Position numbers and translations under genes: made by a program
Origin: Anaerosolibacter sp.
Lineage (GTDB): Bacteria > Bacillota > Clostridia > Peptostreptococcales > Thermotaleaceae
Assembly (NCBI RefSeq): GCF_029240175.1
Contig: NZ_JARBTM010000026.1
Span: forward strand, 1-64,000
Reading direction: 5' to 3'
DNA: 64,000 bases
Notes under the pieces: generated by a model
What the model was told of the DNA's origin: nothing
Database searches by the model: none
Seen by the model: only the letters and a program-made list of their open reading frames with translations
Shown: positions 1 to 9,295 of the stretch, one piece after another
Layout of the letters: each line of letters starts with the position of its first letter
Position numbering within the stretch: the stretch's first letter is position 1

Positions 1-95
<95 letters not shown>

Positions 96-145
96 AAAAT
101 TATTTTTGGGCGGTTTTCGTTTTTAGTTCTTCGTTCTTGGTTTTC

Positions 146-178
146 ACCACTAACGACTAACCACTAACTACTAACCAA
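146..178. repeat. GTTAGT-type short repeat in the rRNA leader
   Basis: On the minus strand the leader holds an irregular run of GGTTAGT, AGTTAGTGG and TCGTTAGTGG units between the processing sequence and the 16S start. A shorter stretch of the same kind lies at 3982-4002, downstream of dusB. The function is unknown. Confidence 0.5.
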
Positions 179-254
179 TATATGCTGGCTTAATTCTTAC
201 ACTGTGTAGTTTTCAAAGACCAAAGTTTGTGTCACTCGTTTTGGCGACTTAATC

Positions 255-283
255 ATCTTAACATCTTTTCGATGTCATGTCAA
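255..283 (-). promoter_or_regulatory. rRNA operon promoter
   Basis: On the minus strand a perfect -35 box TTGACA (278-283) is followed after exactly 17 bases by TAAGAT (255-260). The predicted start near 247 would give a 16S leader of about 150 bases. The leader contains GGTCTTTGAAAACTACACAGTG, which resembles the conserved processing/antitermination sequence found upstream of 16S rRNA in Firmicutes. Confidence 0.72.
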
Positions 284-551
284 CACGCTTTTTGCTGGAA
301 GTTTTTATCCACTTCTCTCACGTGGCGACAAATACTATCTTATCATGGTTCAGTGATGAAAGCAACTGGTAACTTGTGCCACGTCTTAGAGTATACCCCT
401 AATCATATTAGTCTTAAAATGTCTTTCGTAAAAGTTGCTCTTTGATCACTAATTACAAGTATATGTACTTATATTATTATTATTCATATTTTCTATGTTT
501 TTTCCCGCAAAAAGTTTTGAAAGCCTCTTTTCATTATAATGAAGCCCCTCA

Positions 552-716
552 AATAGAAAAGGCACACTCCGTGTGCTTCGCTATGGGAACCTAGTTCCCC
601 TTCGACGGCTGCAAAGCAGCCTGCGCACCCCTCTGACTACGGCATGGGAATACCTTCCCCTGCACCCCTTCTTTTTTTATTTAATAGGAAAGTAGAACTT
701 TCCTATTAAATAAAAA
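552..716 (-). repeat. Dispersed structured repeat, copy 1
   Basis: Read on the minus strand the element begins with a long AT-rich palindrome (671-716, a TTTAATAGGAAAGT arm and its complement). It continues with a GC-rich stretch containing GGGGTGCAGGGGAAG, CAGGCTGC-TTT-GCAGCC and GGGGAACTAGGTTCCC, and ends with a GCACACGGAGTGTGC hairpin and a T-rich tail. A second copy at 52144-52302 has the same order and near-identical core. In both cases the element sits just after a gene's own terminator and points the same way as that gene. The GC content is far above that of the flanks. Confidence 0.85.
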
Positions 717-740
717 AAGCATAGGGTTACCCCCTATGCT
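711..740 (-). terminator. lysS intrinsic terminator
   Basis: The minus-strand transcript folds AGCATAGGG against CCCTATGCT with a short loop, followed by seven U. The stem overlaps the lysS stop codon. Confidence 0.85.
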
Positions 741-2224
741 TCGTTGTCATGAATCTTCATTGGTTTCATGGTTGGGAAGAGCAGTACATCACGAATTGAC
801 GGAGAATCCGTAAGGAGCATCATAAGACGGTCAATTCCTATACCGATACCTCCTGTTGGCGGAAGGCCTACTTCCAATGCATTGATAAAGTCATCATCCA
901 TTGGATGCGCTTCATCATCGCCAGCTTCCTTTTGCTTCATTTGTTCTTCAAATCTTCCCTTCTGGTCAATCGGATCATTTAACTCAGAAAAAGCATTGGC
1001 AATCTCCCAGGTATTCACAAAAGCCTCAAATCGGTTTGTGATTTCTGGGTTATCTTGATTTCTTTTTGCCAGAGGTGACACTTCCACAGGATGATGTGTA
1101 ATAAATGTAGGCTGAATAAGGGTCTTTTCACAGAACTCTTCAAAGAAAGCGTTGATAATATGACCTTTCTTCATCCCTTTATCAACATCAATACCATGCT
1201 GTTTTGCAATGGCAGTGGCCTCTTCATCGGTTTTCACCTGATTAAAGTCTATACCTTTTACTTCCTTGACAATATCAGTCATGCTTATTCTTCTCCAAGG
1301 AGGAGTTAAATCTATCTCTTTGTCTTGGTATGTAATCTTCGTTGTTCCCAAGGCTGCCATGGCCATTTCTGCCACTACCTCTTCACATTCTTGCATCATC
1401 ACTTCATAATCCGCATAAGCCTCGTACCACTCGATGGTGGTAAACTCAGGGTTGTGTTTTGGTGACATTCCTTCATTCCTGAAGAGCCTTCCGATTTCAT
1501 ATACACGATCAAAACCGCCAACAACCAATCGCTTCAGATGAAGTTCCGTTGCGATTCTTAAGTACATATCGATATCCAATGTATTGTGATGGGTAATAAA
1601 CGGCTTTGCAGAAGCCCCCCCCGCAAGTGTACTTAAGATCGGTGTTTCTACCTCTAAGAAATCTCTATCATCCAGATATTTTCTAAGGGCTTTAATTGCT
1701 TTTGTTCGTACTAAGAATGCTTTCTTAACCTCTGGATTTACAATAAGATCCACATATCTTTGTCTATATCTTAATTCTTGGTCTTTTAATCCATGCCACT
1801 TTTCAGGCAAAACCTGTAATGATTTTGACAATAGCAATACGCTTATTGCCTTTACAGAGGTTTCTCCCTGCTTCGTCTTAAATACAGTCCCTTTTATTCC
1901 AACAATATCTCCAATATCATAGGTCACAAGGATATCGTATTCTTCCTCACCAATGGCATCTTGTCTTACATAGGATTGAATTCTTCCCTGCTTGTCTTGA
2001 ATATCTAGGAATGCTGCCTTACCCATCGTTCGCTTTGCCATGATTCTTCCCGCAATGGAAACTTCTTTCCCTTCCATCGCATCAAAGTTTTCCTTTATAT
2101 CCTGACTAAAATGGGTTTGATCGTATCTTTCTATTTTAAATGGGTCTCTCCCCATCTCTTGAAGTTTCTTTAACTTCTCTCTTCTTACACGAAGCACTTC
2201 ACTGAGATTTAATTCTTCACTCAT
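734..2224 (-). CDS. lysS: Lysyl-tRNA synthetase, class II
   Basis: Attaches lysine to tRNA-Lys with ATP in the cytoplasm. The 496-residue length is normal for the bacterial class II enzyme. An N-terminal OB-fold anticodon-binding domain (about residues 55-150) is followed by the class II catalytic core. Motif 2 is visible as [17 protein letters not shown] and motif 3 as [12 protein letters not shown] near the C-terminus. A GGGGGTG ribosome site precedes the ATG. It lies 18 bases after greA and is probably co-transcribed with it. The dusB-greA-lysS-rRNA order is typical of Clostridia. Confidence 0.97.
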   Translation of the reverse strand: MSEELNLSEVLRVRREKLKKLQEMGRDPFKIERYDQTHFSQDIKENFDAMEGKEVSIAGRIMAKRTMGKAAFLDIQDKQGRIQSYVRQDAIGEEEYDILVTYDIGDIVGIKGTVFKTKQGETSVKAISVLLLSKSLQVLPEKWHGLKDQELRYRQRYVDLIVNPEVKKAFLVRTKAIKALRKYLDDRDFLEVETPILSTLAGGASAKPFITHHNTLDIDMYLRIATELHLKRLVVGGFDRVYEIGRLFRNEGMSPKHNPEFTTIEWYEAYADYEVMMQECEEVVAEMAMAALGTTKITYQDKEIDLTPPWRRISMTDIVKEVKGIDFNQVKTDEEATAIAKQHGIDVDKGMKKGHIINAFFEEFCEKTLIQPTFITHHPVEVSPLAKRNQDNPEITNRFEAFVNTWEIANAFSELNDPIDQKGRFEEQMKQKEAGDDEAHPMDDDFINALEVGLPPTGGIGIGIDRLMMLLTDSPSIRDVLLFPTMKPMKIHDNEA

Positions 2225-2242
2225 CCTTTGTACACCCCCAAG

Positions 2243-2719
2243 TTATCTTTTGATTTCTAGGATTTCGTATTTTGTTACGCCATCTGGAATTTGTACATTT
2301 ACAATATCTCCAACCTTTTTTCCGATGAGGGCGCTGCCCACAGGAGATTCATTGGATATTTTTAGCTCATAGGGATCTGCTTCAGCTGAACCTACAATTG
2401 TATATTCTACTTCTTCATCAAATTCCAAATCCTTAACCTTTACGGTAGCCCCTATACTTACAGAGTCTGTAGATATTTCATCTTCATCAATAATCTTGGC
2501 TTTTCGAAGCATAGATTCAAGCTTCATAATTCTCTCTTCTAACTGGGCTTGTTCGTTTTTTGCCTCATCATACTCGGAGTTCTCGCTGATATCTCCAAAG
2601 GCAATCGCTTGTTTAATTCTTTCAGCAACTTCTTTTCGTCTTACTGTTTTAAGCATCTCTAATTCATCTTCTATTTTCTTTAACCCTTGTGGGGTTAATA
2701 ATACTTCCTTATCAGTCAT
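2243..2719 (-). CDS. greA: Transcription elongation factor GreA
   Basis: Rescues backtracked RNA polymerase by stimulating cleavage of the 3' end of the transcript. The 158-residue length matches the family. The N-terminal half is a charged antiparallel coiled coil (about residues 8-75, including the [16 protein letters not shown] tip segment with acidic residues that enter the polymerase channel). The C-terminal half is the FKBP-like domain ending near [13 protein letters not shown]. It is the first gene of the greA-lysS pair. Confidence 0.96.
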   Translation of the reverse strand: MTDKEVLLTPQGLKKIEDELEMLKTVRRKEVAERIKQAIAFGDISENSEYDEAKNEQAQLEERIMKLESMLRKAKIIDEDEISTDSVSIGATVKVKDLEFDEEVEYTIVGSAEADPYELKISNESPVGSALIGKKVGDIVNVQIPDGVTKYEILEIKR

Positions 2720-2827
2720 CTATTCCCTCTCCTTTTTGTGTAATGTATAAATGATTTGTTGATAATATATGTCCCCTTTGTTAATTTATGCCTTAAAACC
2801 CTTGGTAATTTTTCTCAAGCTAGAAGA

Positions 2828-2856
2828 ATAAGCACTGGATTCTCACAGTGCTTGGC
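2828..2856 (-). terminator. Probable dusB terminator
   Basis: Inverted repeat AAGCACTG ... CAGTGCTT with an 8-base loop, followed on the minus strand by the T-rich ATTCTTCT. The U tract is imperfect, so efficiency is uncertain. Confidence 0.5.
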
Positions 2857-2925
2857 GTAAGATGGAGCTATATGCGAATAATTATAATGCAGTCACTCCC
2901 CTTTGTCAAGCCATTCCCAAGGAAA

Positions 2926-3891
2926 TTAAGACAAGCTGCTTAGGAAATTTCTGAGCAGTACCTCCATGTCCTTTTGATTCCCTACAGTATTCAATTGTCC
3001 ACGAATTTGTGCGCCATTTCTTATGCCTTTTAAATACCAAGACAGGTGCTTTCTCATTTCCCGGATGCCTATGTATTCACCTTTCATTTCTATAATTTTA
3101 TACATATGTCTGATTGCCATTTCAATCTTTTCCTGTGGTGATGGCTCAGGTAAAATTCCACCTGTTTTTAAATAGTGGGCAATTCGTTTGAAAATCCATG
3201 GGTTACCCTGGGCCCCTCGAGCTACCATAATGCCATCACAATTTGTCTCTTCCTTCATTCGTACAGCATCTTCTATTGTAAATACATCTCCATTGCCAAT
3301 TACAGGAATGCGTACAGTTTCTTTCACTTTCTTGATAATGCTCCAGTCAGCTTTCCCACTATAAAACTGCTCCCTGGTTCTGCCATGGACAGCGATGGCC
3401 CGGGCACCATTTTCCTCAAGAACCTTTGCCATTTCCTCTGCATTGACATGTTGGTCATCCCAGCCTTTACGGATTTTCACCGTCACTGGTTTGTCCGTTG
3501 CTTGGGTCACAGCCTTTACAATCCGTCCTGCCAATTCTGGATTCTTCATCAACGCCGAGCCATCACCGTTTTTTACAATTTTGGGCGTAGGGCATCCCAT
3601 ATTGATATCTAGAAAGGTATGGCCATGTTGGTTTAACAACTCAGCCGCCCGCGCCATAAATTCGGGATCAGAACCGAAAATCTGCAATGCTACCGGCTTT
3701 TCTTCTTCCTTTATTTCTAGCAGTGCCTCTGTGTTTTTATCTCCATAGCATATCCCTTTGGCACTGACCATTTCTGTATAGACCAGTCCACATCCCTGCT
3801 CCTTGCAAAGAAGCCTGAAGGTCAGGTCTGTAACACCCGCCATAGGACCTAGAGAAACGCTATTTTCTAGTTGTATACCTGCAATGTTCAC
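2926..3891 (-). CDS. dusB: tRNA-dihydrouridine synthase, DusB/NifR3 family
   Basis: Reduces uridine to dihydrouridine in tRNA using FMN. The protein is a TIM barrel followed by a helical tRNA-binding domain. LGPMAGVTD near residue 14 and NMGCPTPKI around residues 97-105 (with the active-site Cys100) are diagnostic. I place the start at the GTG at 3889-3891, giving 321 residues, because AAGGAGG stands 8 bases before it; the longer reading from 3918 would put the ribosome site inside the gene. It follows coaX, as in B. subtilis and many Clostridia. Confidence 0.93.
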   Translation of the reverse strand: MNIAGIQLENSVSLGPMAGVTDLTFRLLCKEQGCGLVYTEMVSAKGICYGDKNTEALLEIKEEEKPVALQIFGSDPEFMARAAELLNQHGHTFLDINMGCPTPKIVKNGDGSALMKNPELAGRIVKAVTQATDKPVTVKIRKGWDDQHVNAEEMAKVLEENGARAIAVHGRTREQFYSGKADWSIIKKVKETVRIPVIGNGDVFTIEDAVRMKEETNCDGIMVARGAQGNPWIFKRIAHYLKTGGILPEPSPQEKIEMAIRHMYKIIEMKGEYIGIREMRKHLSWYLKGIRNGAQIRGQLNTVGNQKDMEVLLRNFLSSLS

Positions 3892-3908
3892 GATATTTTC
3901 CTCCTTGC

Positions 3909-3966
3909 GGGCGAACACTGTCTGCCCCTACATCTCACATCGGGCGATTCGTGAATCGCCCCTACA
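3909..3966. repeat. Two GTAGGGGCGA-type hairpin repeats
   Basis: Two adjacent hairpins, GGGCGAACACTGTCTGCCCC (3909-3928) and GGGCGATTCGTGAATCGCCC (3942-3961), each followed by CTACA. Related units occur at 25989-26069 and near 39450. They look like a small dispersed palindromic repeat. They lie between coaX and dusB, partly upstream of the dusB start. Confidence 0.65.
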
Positions 3967-4005
3967 CCTATCTCTTTTATCATAACCACTAACCACCAAC
4001 TCAAA

Positions 4006-4036
4006 ATAAAAAGCCAGGAATATCCCCCGGCCCTTT
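4006..4036 (-). terminator. coaX terminator
   Basis: Minus-strand stem GCCGGGGGATATTCCTGGC (with G-U pairs) followed by TTTTTATTTT, overlapping the coaX stop. Confidence 0.7.
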
Positions 4037-4809
4037 TATGCTTTATTTCGTTCGTATATAATCCTTAGCCCTTCGAGGGTCAATAGTCCATTGACCTCAT
4101 CAATGGTTTCCGATTCACTGGCAATTAGATTTGCCAATCCTCCGGTGGCAATTACCTTCGTATTCGGATGGTTACCTAATTCTTGCTTCATTCTTTTAAC
4201 AATATAATCTACCAAACCTATATACCCATAAATGATACCTGATTGCATGCTGCTCACCGTATTCTTACAAATTACGTGACCAGGCTTGATCAGTTCTACC
4301 CTAGGAAGTTTCGCTGCATTTTGAAATAATGCCTCACTGGAAATTTTAATACCTGGTGAAATAGTTCCTCCCATGTACTCTCCTTTTTCAGATATGGCAC
4401 AAAATGTTGTGGCTGTTCCAAAATCGACGATCACCAATGGACCGCCGTATTGTTCGAAAGCCGCCACAGCATTAACAATTCGGTCTGCACCCACTTGCTT
4501 AGGGTTGTCATATTTTATATTTACACCAGTTTTGATGCCGGGTCCAACCACCATGGCTTCCTTTTTACAATACTTATAAGCCATATGCTGCAAGGAGTAC
4601 ATTAACGGTGGTACCACCGATGAAATAATGACATCCTCTACATCATTGAGGTCAAGTCCATCATATTCAAATAGTTGATTCACCAGCATACCATATTCAT
4701 CGGATGTTTTGCTCTTATCCGTTGCCATTCTCCAAGAATTAAGCAGTGTTTCACCTTTATATACACCCAATACAATATTTGTATTTCCAACATCAAAAGC
4801 TAGTAACAT
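4036..4809 (-). CDS. coaX: Type III pantothenate kinase
   Basis: Catalyses the first step of coenzyme A synthesis, ATP-dependent phosphorylation of pantothenate. It belongs to the ASKHA fold: the phosphate-1 motif DVGNTN is at residues 6-11 and DFGTATTF lies near residue 130. The 257-residue length is standard. Upstream by about 50 bases is an ECF-type substrate-binding membrane protein, probably the pantothenate importer, so uptake and first use of the vitamin are encoded together. A terminator follows. Confidence 0.95.
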   Translation of the reverse strand: MLLAFDVGNTNIVLGVYKGETLLNSWRMATDKSKTSDEYGMLVNQLFEYDGLDLNDVEDVIISSVVPPLMYSLQHMAYKYCKKEAMVVGPGIKTGVNIKYDNPKQVGADRIVNAVAAFEQYGGPLVIVDFGTATTFCAISEKGEYMGGTISPGIKISSEALFQNAAKLPRVELIKPGHVICKNTVSSMQSGIIYGYIGLVDYIVKRMKQELGNHPNTKVIATGGLANLIASESETIDEVNGLLTLEGLRIIYERNKA

Positions 4810-4860
4810 CTCATCGTCAACCTTTCTTCTTATGTTATGAATTCTTATCTGTTCTATATA

Positions 4861-5385
4861 TTAACGAGCCGTTTTATTTAGCGCCTTTACCACAGCCGCT
4901 ACAATCAGTGCTGAAACAATTGCTTCTGTGGTCCCGTTTACGCCTGCAATACCCAGTACTACATTTAAAGGAAGATATCCAAAAGCAAAGATTAAACCTA
5001 ACACACCGATAGTATTGGTTAATGTTCCTACCACAGCACTAATCACAGAATTTTTCGTCCACTTATAGGCATAGTAAGTTGTGACCGCAATCAGCAGCCT
5101 AGGCAATATTGCAATGATGGGATTCGCAAAAAAAGGATTATTTGCTCGTAAAAAACTTGAAACCCCAAATATAACCCCAACAATGCTTCCTACCACTGGT
5201 CCCGATACAATGGTTCCAATGATAACAGGAATATGCATGGTCGTTGCATTCACATTGGCCAACCAGGGGATTGGAATATACCCCAAAGGTGTCATGCTCA
5301 AGGCAATTGCCACTGCCCCCAATAATCCTGCCACCGTCATCTGTCGTAAAGTTAAAAATGACCCTGTGCTTAAATTCTTTTCCAT
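4861..5385 (-). CDS. panT: ECF transporter S component, probably for pantothenate
   Basis: Small integral membrane protein of 174 residues with about five to six hydrophobic segments, fitting the substrate-binding S component of energy-coupling-factor vitamin importers. The N-terminal segment (LTLRQMTVAGLLGAVAIALS) resembles the family. S components bind the vitamin and dock with a shared ATPase module encoded elsewhere. The position directly before coaX is the reason for proposing pantothenate; this is inference from context. A GGAGG site precedes the ATG. Confidence 0.82.
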   Translation of the reverse strand: MEKNLSTGSFLTLRQMTVAGLLGAVAIALSMTPLGYIPIPWLANVNATTMHIPVIIGTIVSGPVVGSIVGVIFGVSSFLRANNPFFANPIIAILPRLLIAVTTYYAYKWTKNSVISAVVGTLTNTIGVLGLIFAFGYLPLNVVLGIAGVNGTTEAIVSALIVAAVVKALNKTAR

Positions 5386-5577
5386 TTCTTTTCCTCCGTT
5401 CCAATTCCTTTGATTTAGGATACCGGACGTGCTCTCGTCATACAGTTTCCTTGAGTCCAGTTCTTTTGATACTGGCTAATTACCTAGTATATGTTATCAT
5501 TTGAAACATCAATTTGCAATATTTTTATTGCATTTTGAAACCCATTTATAGGGTAATTATTCCCTTAATCATCTTTC

Positions 5578-6555
5578 CTATTCGATGGCGCCTAAATAAT
5601 CTCTGGTGCTGGGTATACCCCCAGTACTTTCAGCTGCTTGAATACTACGGTTTACAGCGATAGCCATGGCTTCCGCAGCCATAATTCCTAAGAGGTTTAA
5701 GTCCGCCGAATGGGTCCCTTTCGATAGGGCAAAAACTGTATCTCCATCTAGGGTACTTCCAAAAGGTGATATGACCTTCACCAAACCATTCATGGACATC
5801 TGGGCCAGTTTTTTACACTCAGCCTTTGTTAACTTTGCATTGGTCGCAATTGCACCAATGGTGGTATTGTCCCTCTTAAATGCCAAGTTGGTTTGAAAAT
5901 GTTGTTTTAAATAGCTGCAGGTGTCTATTAGCGCACCAGTCTCTTTTTCTCTAGCCCCTGCGAATATTTTCCCAGATTGCCAATCTCGAATGTCTCCAAA
6001 GGCATTTACTGCCACAATTGCGCCCACAACCAATCCGTTATTCAAAGTTACACTGGCGCTGCCAATACCGCCTTTCATGGCTTGTTCATGGCCTAGGACT
6101 TTTCCAACGGTGGCACCTGTTCCAGCACCATAGTTCCCTTCACTGATTTTTTCTTGACTCGCCTGTCTGCAAGCCTCATAGCCCATACCAGCATCAGGTC
6201 GAATCTGATAGCTTCCCATATGTAAATCAAACAATACTGCCCCTGTCACGATTGGTACCTTTGTCACGCCTACATCAAAGCCGATCCCCTTTTCCTCTAA
6301 ATACTGCATCATCCCATCTCCAACAGCTAGTCCGAAGGCGCTCCCCCCTCCAAGGAATACGCCGTGTACCTGATCTACCAGCATATGGGGCTCTAGCAGG
6401 TCAGTCTCCCGGGTTCCAGGCGCTGAGCCCCTTACCTCTGCGCCGCATACTGCTCCGTCACCACATAAAATAACGGTACAGCCTGTCTGTGCTTGATGAT
6501 CCGATACTTGCCCTACATGAATGCCCGGCACGTCTGTAATACAATTTCTATACAT
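5578..6555 (-). CDS. P1 family (S58, DmpA-like) peptidase
   Basis: Belongs to the self-cleaving N-terminal-nucleophile aminopeptidases of the DmpA/BapA type. Family hallmarks are ITDVPGIHVGQVSD at the N-terminus, GGGSAFGLAVGDG near residue 72, and GAIATNAKLTKAE, where autocleavage would free a nucleophile (probably the Thr of ATNA). FDGDTVFALS is matched by LDGDTVFALS. The natural substrate is unknown; members cleave D- or beta-aminoacyl peptides. It overlaps the end of birA by 8 bases, so the two are probably translationally coupled. Confidence 0.87.
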   Translation of the reverse strand: MYRNCITDVPGIHVGQVSDHQAQTGCTVILCGDGAVCGAEVRGSAPGTRETDLLEPHMLVDQVHGVFLGGGSAFGLAVGDGMMQYLEEKGIGFDVGVTKVPIVTGAVLFDLHMGSYQIRPDAGMGYEACRQASQEKISEGNYGAGTGATVGKVLGHEQAMKGGIGSASVTLNNGLVVGAIVAVNAFGDIRDWQSGKIFAGAREKETGALIDTCSYLKQHFQTNLAFKRDNTTIGAIATNAKLTKAECKKLAQMSMNGLVKVISPFGSTLDGDTVFALSKGTHSADLNLLGIMAAEAMAIAVNRSIQAAESTGGIPSTRDYLGAIE

Positions 6556-7537
6556 AATCAGAAATCCCCCTTACGGACACCTCTCCTGAAATAACCTTCT
6601 CCACCTGCCCTTCCTGGTTACGGATAAGCAGCTCTCCTTCTTCTGTTAAATCTATCGCTTCAGCGATAATCGTCTGGTCTCTATTGATAATTTTCACCAT
6701 GTTTCCTATTGTTACAGAATGGGCCCTACAAATATCTACACTTTTACCAATGCTTTTTGTATGAATAAAATCTAAGTATAAAGCCTCAAATTCTTTTAAT
6801 ATCTGCAATACAAGCTCTTTTCTCGAAATATTGTTTCCTACACAAGCCTTGATAGATGTGGCAATTTTCTTTATGTCTTCAGGAAATAGAGCTACATCTA
6901 CATTGGCATTGATACCTATCCCAACAACGATATAATTCACAGAGTTTAGCTCTGCACCCATTTCCGTTAGAATGCCGCATACCTTTTTCTTCTGCAAAAT
7001 AATATCATTGGGCCACTTGATCCCTGCTTCACAGCCTGTAACCTTACGGATGGCTGAGGCTACTGCCGCAGCTGCGATTTGGGTAATCTTTGCAGCTTCT
7101 GCAGGTTCGATGGATGGTCGTAAAATCAAAGACATCCAAATCCCTGTACCCTTTGGTGACATCCATTGTCTCCCTAGCCTGCCTCTGCCCCCCGTCTGCT
7201 CTTCGGAAATGACAACAACACCCTCATCCCCACCTTCCCCTGCAATTCTCTTTGCCATATTGTTGGTAGAATCAATGGTATCATAGTGAACAATCCGTTT
7301 ACCGATCACCTTTGTTTGCAGCTCCATTTGAAGGGCGTGCTGATTTAATACATCTGGTTCCCCTACCAGTCGATAGCCTTTTCGTGATACGGACTCAATT
7401 TCATAGCCCTCTCCTTTTAGTTGGTTGATATGTTTCCATATGGCTGTCCTTGTAACCCCCATCCTATTGCTCAGCTCTTCTCCTGATATAAAGCTTCCTT
7501 TATTATACTTCAATGTCTCTAAGACGTCTTTTTTCAT
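6548..7537 (-). CDS. birA: Biotin-protein ligase / biotin repressor
   Basis: Attaches biotin to carrier proteins and, with its N-terminal winged helix (about residues 1-60), can repress biotin genes. The catalytic domain shows the biotinyl-AMP loop GGRGRLGRQW and KWPNDI. I use the ATG at 7535-7537 (329 residues, MKKDVLETL), since AGAGGTG lies 6 bases upstream. The likely client is the biotin carrier subunit of the Na+-pumping decarboxylase encoded immediately upstream, although a terminator separates them. Confidence 0.93.
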   Translation of the reverse strand: MKKDVLETLKYNKGSFISGEELSNRMGVTRTAIWKHINQLKGEGYEIESVSRKGYRLVGEPDVLNQHALQMELQTKVIGKRIVHYDTIDSTNNMAKRIAGEGGDEGVVVISEEQTGGRGRLGRQWMSPKGTGIWMSLILRPSIEPAEAAKITQIAAAAVASAIRKVTGCEAGIKWPNDIILQKKKVCGILTEMGAELNSVNYIVVGIGINANVDVALFPEDIKKIATSIKACVGNNISRKELVLQILKEFEALYLDFIHTKSIGKSVDICRAHSVTIGNMVKIINRDQTIIAEAIDLTEEGELLIRNQEGQVEKVISGEVSVRGISDYV

Positions 7538-7591
7538 GATAAACACCTCTTGTTTTCATTCTATCCACTTATTGTATCATAAATAAGCCGA

Positions 7592-7622
7592 TAAAAAAAC
7601 TGACAGGCATGAGCCTGTCAGT
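7592..7622 (-). terminator. Terminator of the decarboxylase operon
   Basis: Perfect stem ACTGACAGGC / GCCTGTCAGT with a 4-base loop followed by seven U on the minus strand. It closes the operon just after mmdB and separates it from birA. Confidence 0.92.
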
Positions 7623-7630
7623 GATGTGTT

Positions 7631-8794
7631 TTAACCAAATATAGATAATAGTACCCCTGCTGCGATGGCAGATCCGATAACCCCTGCAACGTTTGGTCCC
7701 ATGGCATGCATCAAAAGGAAGTTTGAAGGGTTTTCCTTTTGTCCAACTACCTGAGATACCCTGGCTGCCATTGGTACCGCAGAAACCCCTGCAGAACCAA
7801 TCAATGGATTGATCTTCTTACCTGAAGCAACATACATGATTTTTCCGAAAAGTACCCCTGCTGCTGTACCTACACAGAAAGCCAAAAGTCCTAATCCGAT
7901 GATCATCAATGTTTCTGGCTTTAAGAACTTGTCTGCACTTGTCGTTGCACCAACTGTTACGCCTAGGAAGATCGTAACAATATTGATTAACTCGTTTTGT
8001 GCAGTCTTGAAAATTCTATCAACAACACCAGACTCTCTGAACAGGTTACCAAGCATTAACATACCTAATAGTCCTGCTGCAGATGGAAGTAATAGAGAAC
8101 CTAAGATTGTAACCAAGATTGGGAAAATAATCTTTTCCGTCTTTGTTACTGGTCTTAACTGCTCCATTTTCACCATTCTTTCCTCTTTCGTCGTTAAAGC
8201 TTTCATGATCGGAGGCTGAATGATCGGAACAAGGGCCATGTAAGAATATGCTGCAACGGCGATCGGTCCTAATAAGTGTGGTGCAAGCTTAGATGTTAAG
8301 AAGATTGCTGTAGGGCCATCTGCACCACCGATGATACCGATTGAAGCCGCTTCTGCACCTGTAAATCCAAGGGCAACTGCGCCTAAGAATGTTGTAAAGA
8401 TACCAAACTGTGCTGCTGCACCTAACAATAAGCTTCGTGGGTTTGCAATCAATGGACCGAAGTCTGTCATTGCTCCTACCCCTAGGAAGATTAGAGGAGG
8501 GTATATACCCATCTTAACCCCTTGATATAAGTAGTATAACAATCCGCCCAACTGCTTCACATGGGGCAATCCATCTTCACCTATTTCATAAACGGGATAA
8601 TCCATTAAACCTGCCAATGGAAGGTTTGCTAGAAGAGCACCGAATGCAATAGGGAGCAGTAATAGGGGTTCATATCCTTTTACAATTGCTAAGTACAATA
8701 ATAGGCAAGCTACGCCTAGCATTACAATTTGCTGCCATGTTAAGGCAACGAAACCTGTACTTAACAAGAAGTCTTTAATTACATCTATAAACAT
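7631..8794 (-). CDS. mmdB: Na+-translocating decarboxylase beta subunit (methylmalonyl-CoA type)
   Basis: Membrane subunit that decarboxylates carboxybiotin and exports Na+. The 387 residues contain about ten membrane segments with the signature [20 protein letters not shown] and the functional-region sequence [14 protein letters not shown]; conserved polar residues in these segments bind Na+ in OadB/MmdB. It is the last gene of the mmdA-D-C-B order on the minus strand, the order reported for Propionigenium modestum. The substrate assignment to methylmalonyl-CoA rests on the neighbouring mutase and epimerase genes. Confidence 0.93.
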   Translation of the reverse strand: MFIDVIKDFLLSTGFVALTWQQIVMLGVACLLLYLAIVKGYEPLLLLPIAFGALLANLPLAGLMDYPVYEIGEDGLPHVKQLGGLLYYLYQGVKMGIYPPLIFLGVGAMTDFGPLIANPRSLLLGAAAQFGIFTTFLGAVALGFTGAEAASIGIIGGADGPTAIFLTSKLAPHLLGPIAVAAYSYMALVPIIQPPIMKALTTKEERMVKMEQLRPVTKTEKIIFPILVTILGSLLLPSAAGLLGMLMLGNLFRESGVVDRIFKTAQNELINIVTIFLGVTVGATTSADKFLKPETLMIIGLGLLAFCVGTAAGVLFGKIMYVASGKKINPLIGSAGVSAVPMAARVSQVVGQKENPSNFLLMHAMGPNVAGVIGSAIAAGVLLSIFG

Positions 8795-8844
8795 CTTGTT
8801 GTCTCCCTCTCTTTCATAGTTTAATCAGCCGAGACAAGGTTATA

Positions 8845-9240
8845 TTATCCTAATACGACTAATACGTCTCCTGCATTAACAGATGCGCCTTTGTTTGTAC
8901 TGATAGATACAACTTTTCCATCTGCTGGTGCCATGATTTCGTTCTCCATCTTCATTGCTTCTAGGATTACCAATACTTGTCCTGATTTCACTGTGTCGCC
9001 TTCTTTTACCTTGATATCAAGGATTGTTCCTGGCATTGGTGCAGTGATGGAGTTTCCACCTGCTGGTGCTGCTTTTGGCGCTGCCTTTGGAGCCGCTGGC
9101 TTCGCTGCTGGTGCTGCTGCTTTAGGAGCTGGTGCTGGTGCTGCTGGTCTAGCTGCTGGAGCTGGAGCGGAAACGCCACCAATTTCTTCTACTTCAACTT
9201 CATATGTGCTTCCATTTACAGTTATATTAAACTTTTTCAT
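8845..9240 (-). CDS. mmdC: Biotin carrier subunit of the decarboxylase
   Basis: Carries the CO2-bearing biotin between the carboxyltransferase and the membrane pump. A short N-terminal strand segment is followed by an Ala/Pro/Lys-rich flexible linker (about residues 24-60) and a biotinyl domain with EAMKMEN, where Lys97 is the attachment site. I place the start at the second ATG (131 residues), 9 bases after GGAGG; the first ATG is only 3 bases from it. It lies in the mmdADCB operon with birA downstream. Confidence 0.93.
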   Translation of the reverse strand: MKKFNITVNGSTYEVEVEEIGGVSAPAPAARPAAPAPAPKAAAPAAKPAAPKAAPKAAPAGGNSITAPMPGTILDIKVKEGDTVKSGQVLVILEAMKMENEIMAPADGKVVSISTNKGASVNAGDVLVVLG

Positions 9241-9295
9241 TTTCATTATCCTCCTTCAAAATACTTATCAATTTCTATTAAGTAGTGAATTTACG

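Noticed and set aside
227-445. 72-codon plus-strand frame opposite the rRNA promoter
   Set aside because: It lies over the rRNA promoter and leader, has no ribosome site and a composition unlike a real protein.
671-716. AT-rich palindrome as an insertion-sequence end
   Set aside because: No transposase or target duplication is seen; it is part of the repeat found again at 52.1 kb.
3175-3612. 145-codon frame antisense to dusB
   Set aside because: A shadow of a well-conserved gene on the other strand; no ribosome site and no family features.
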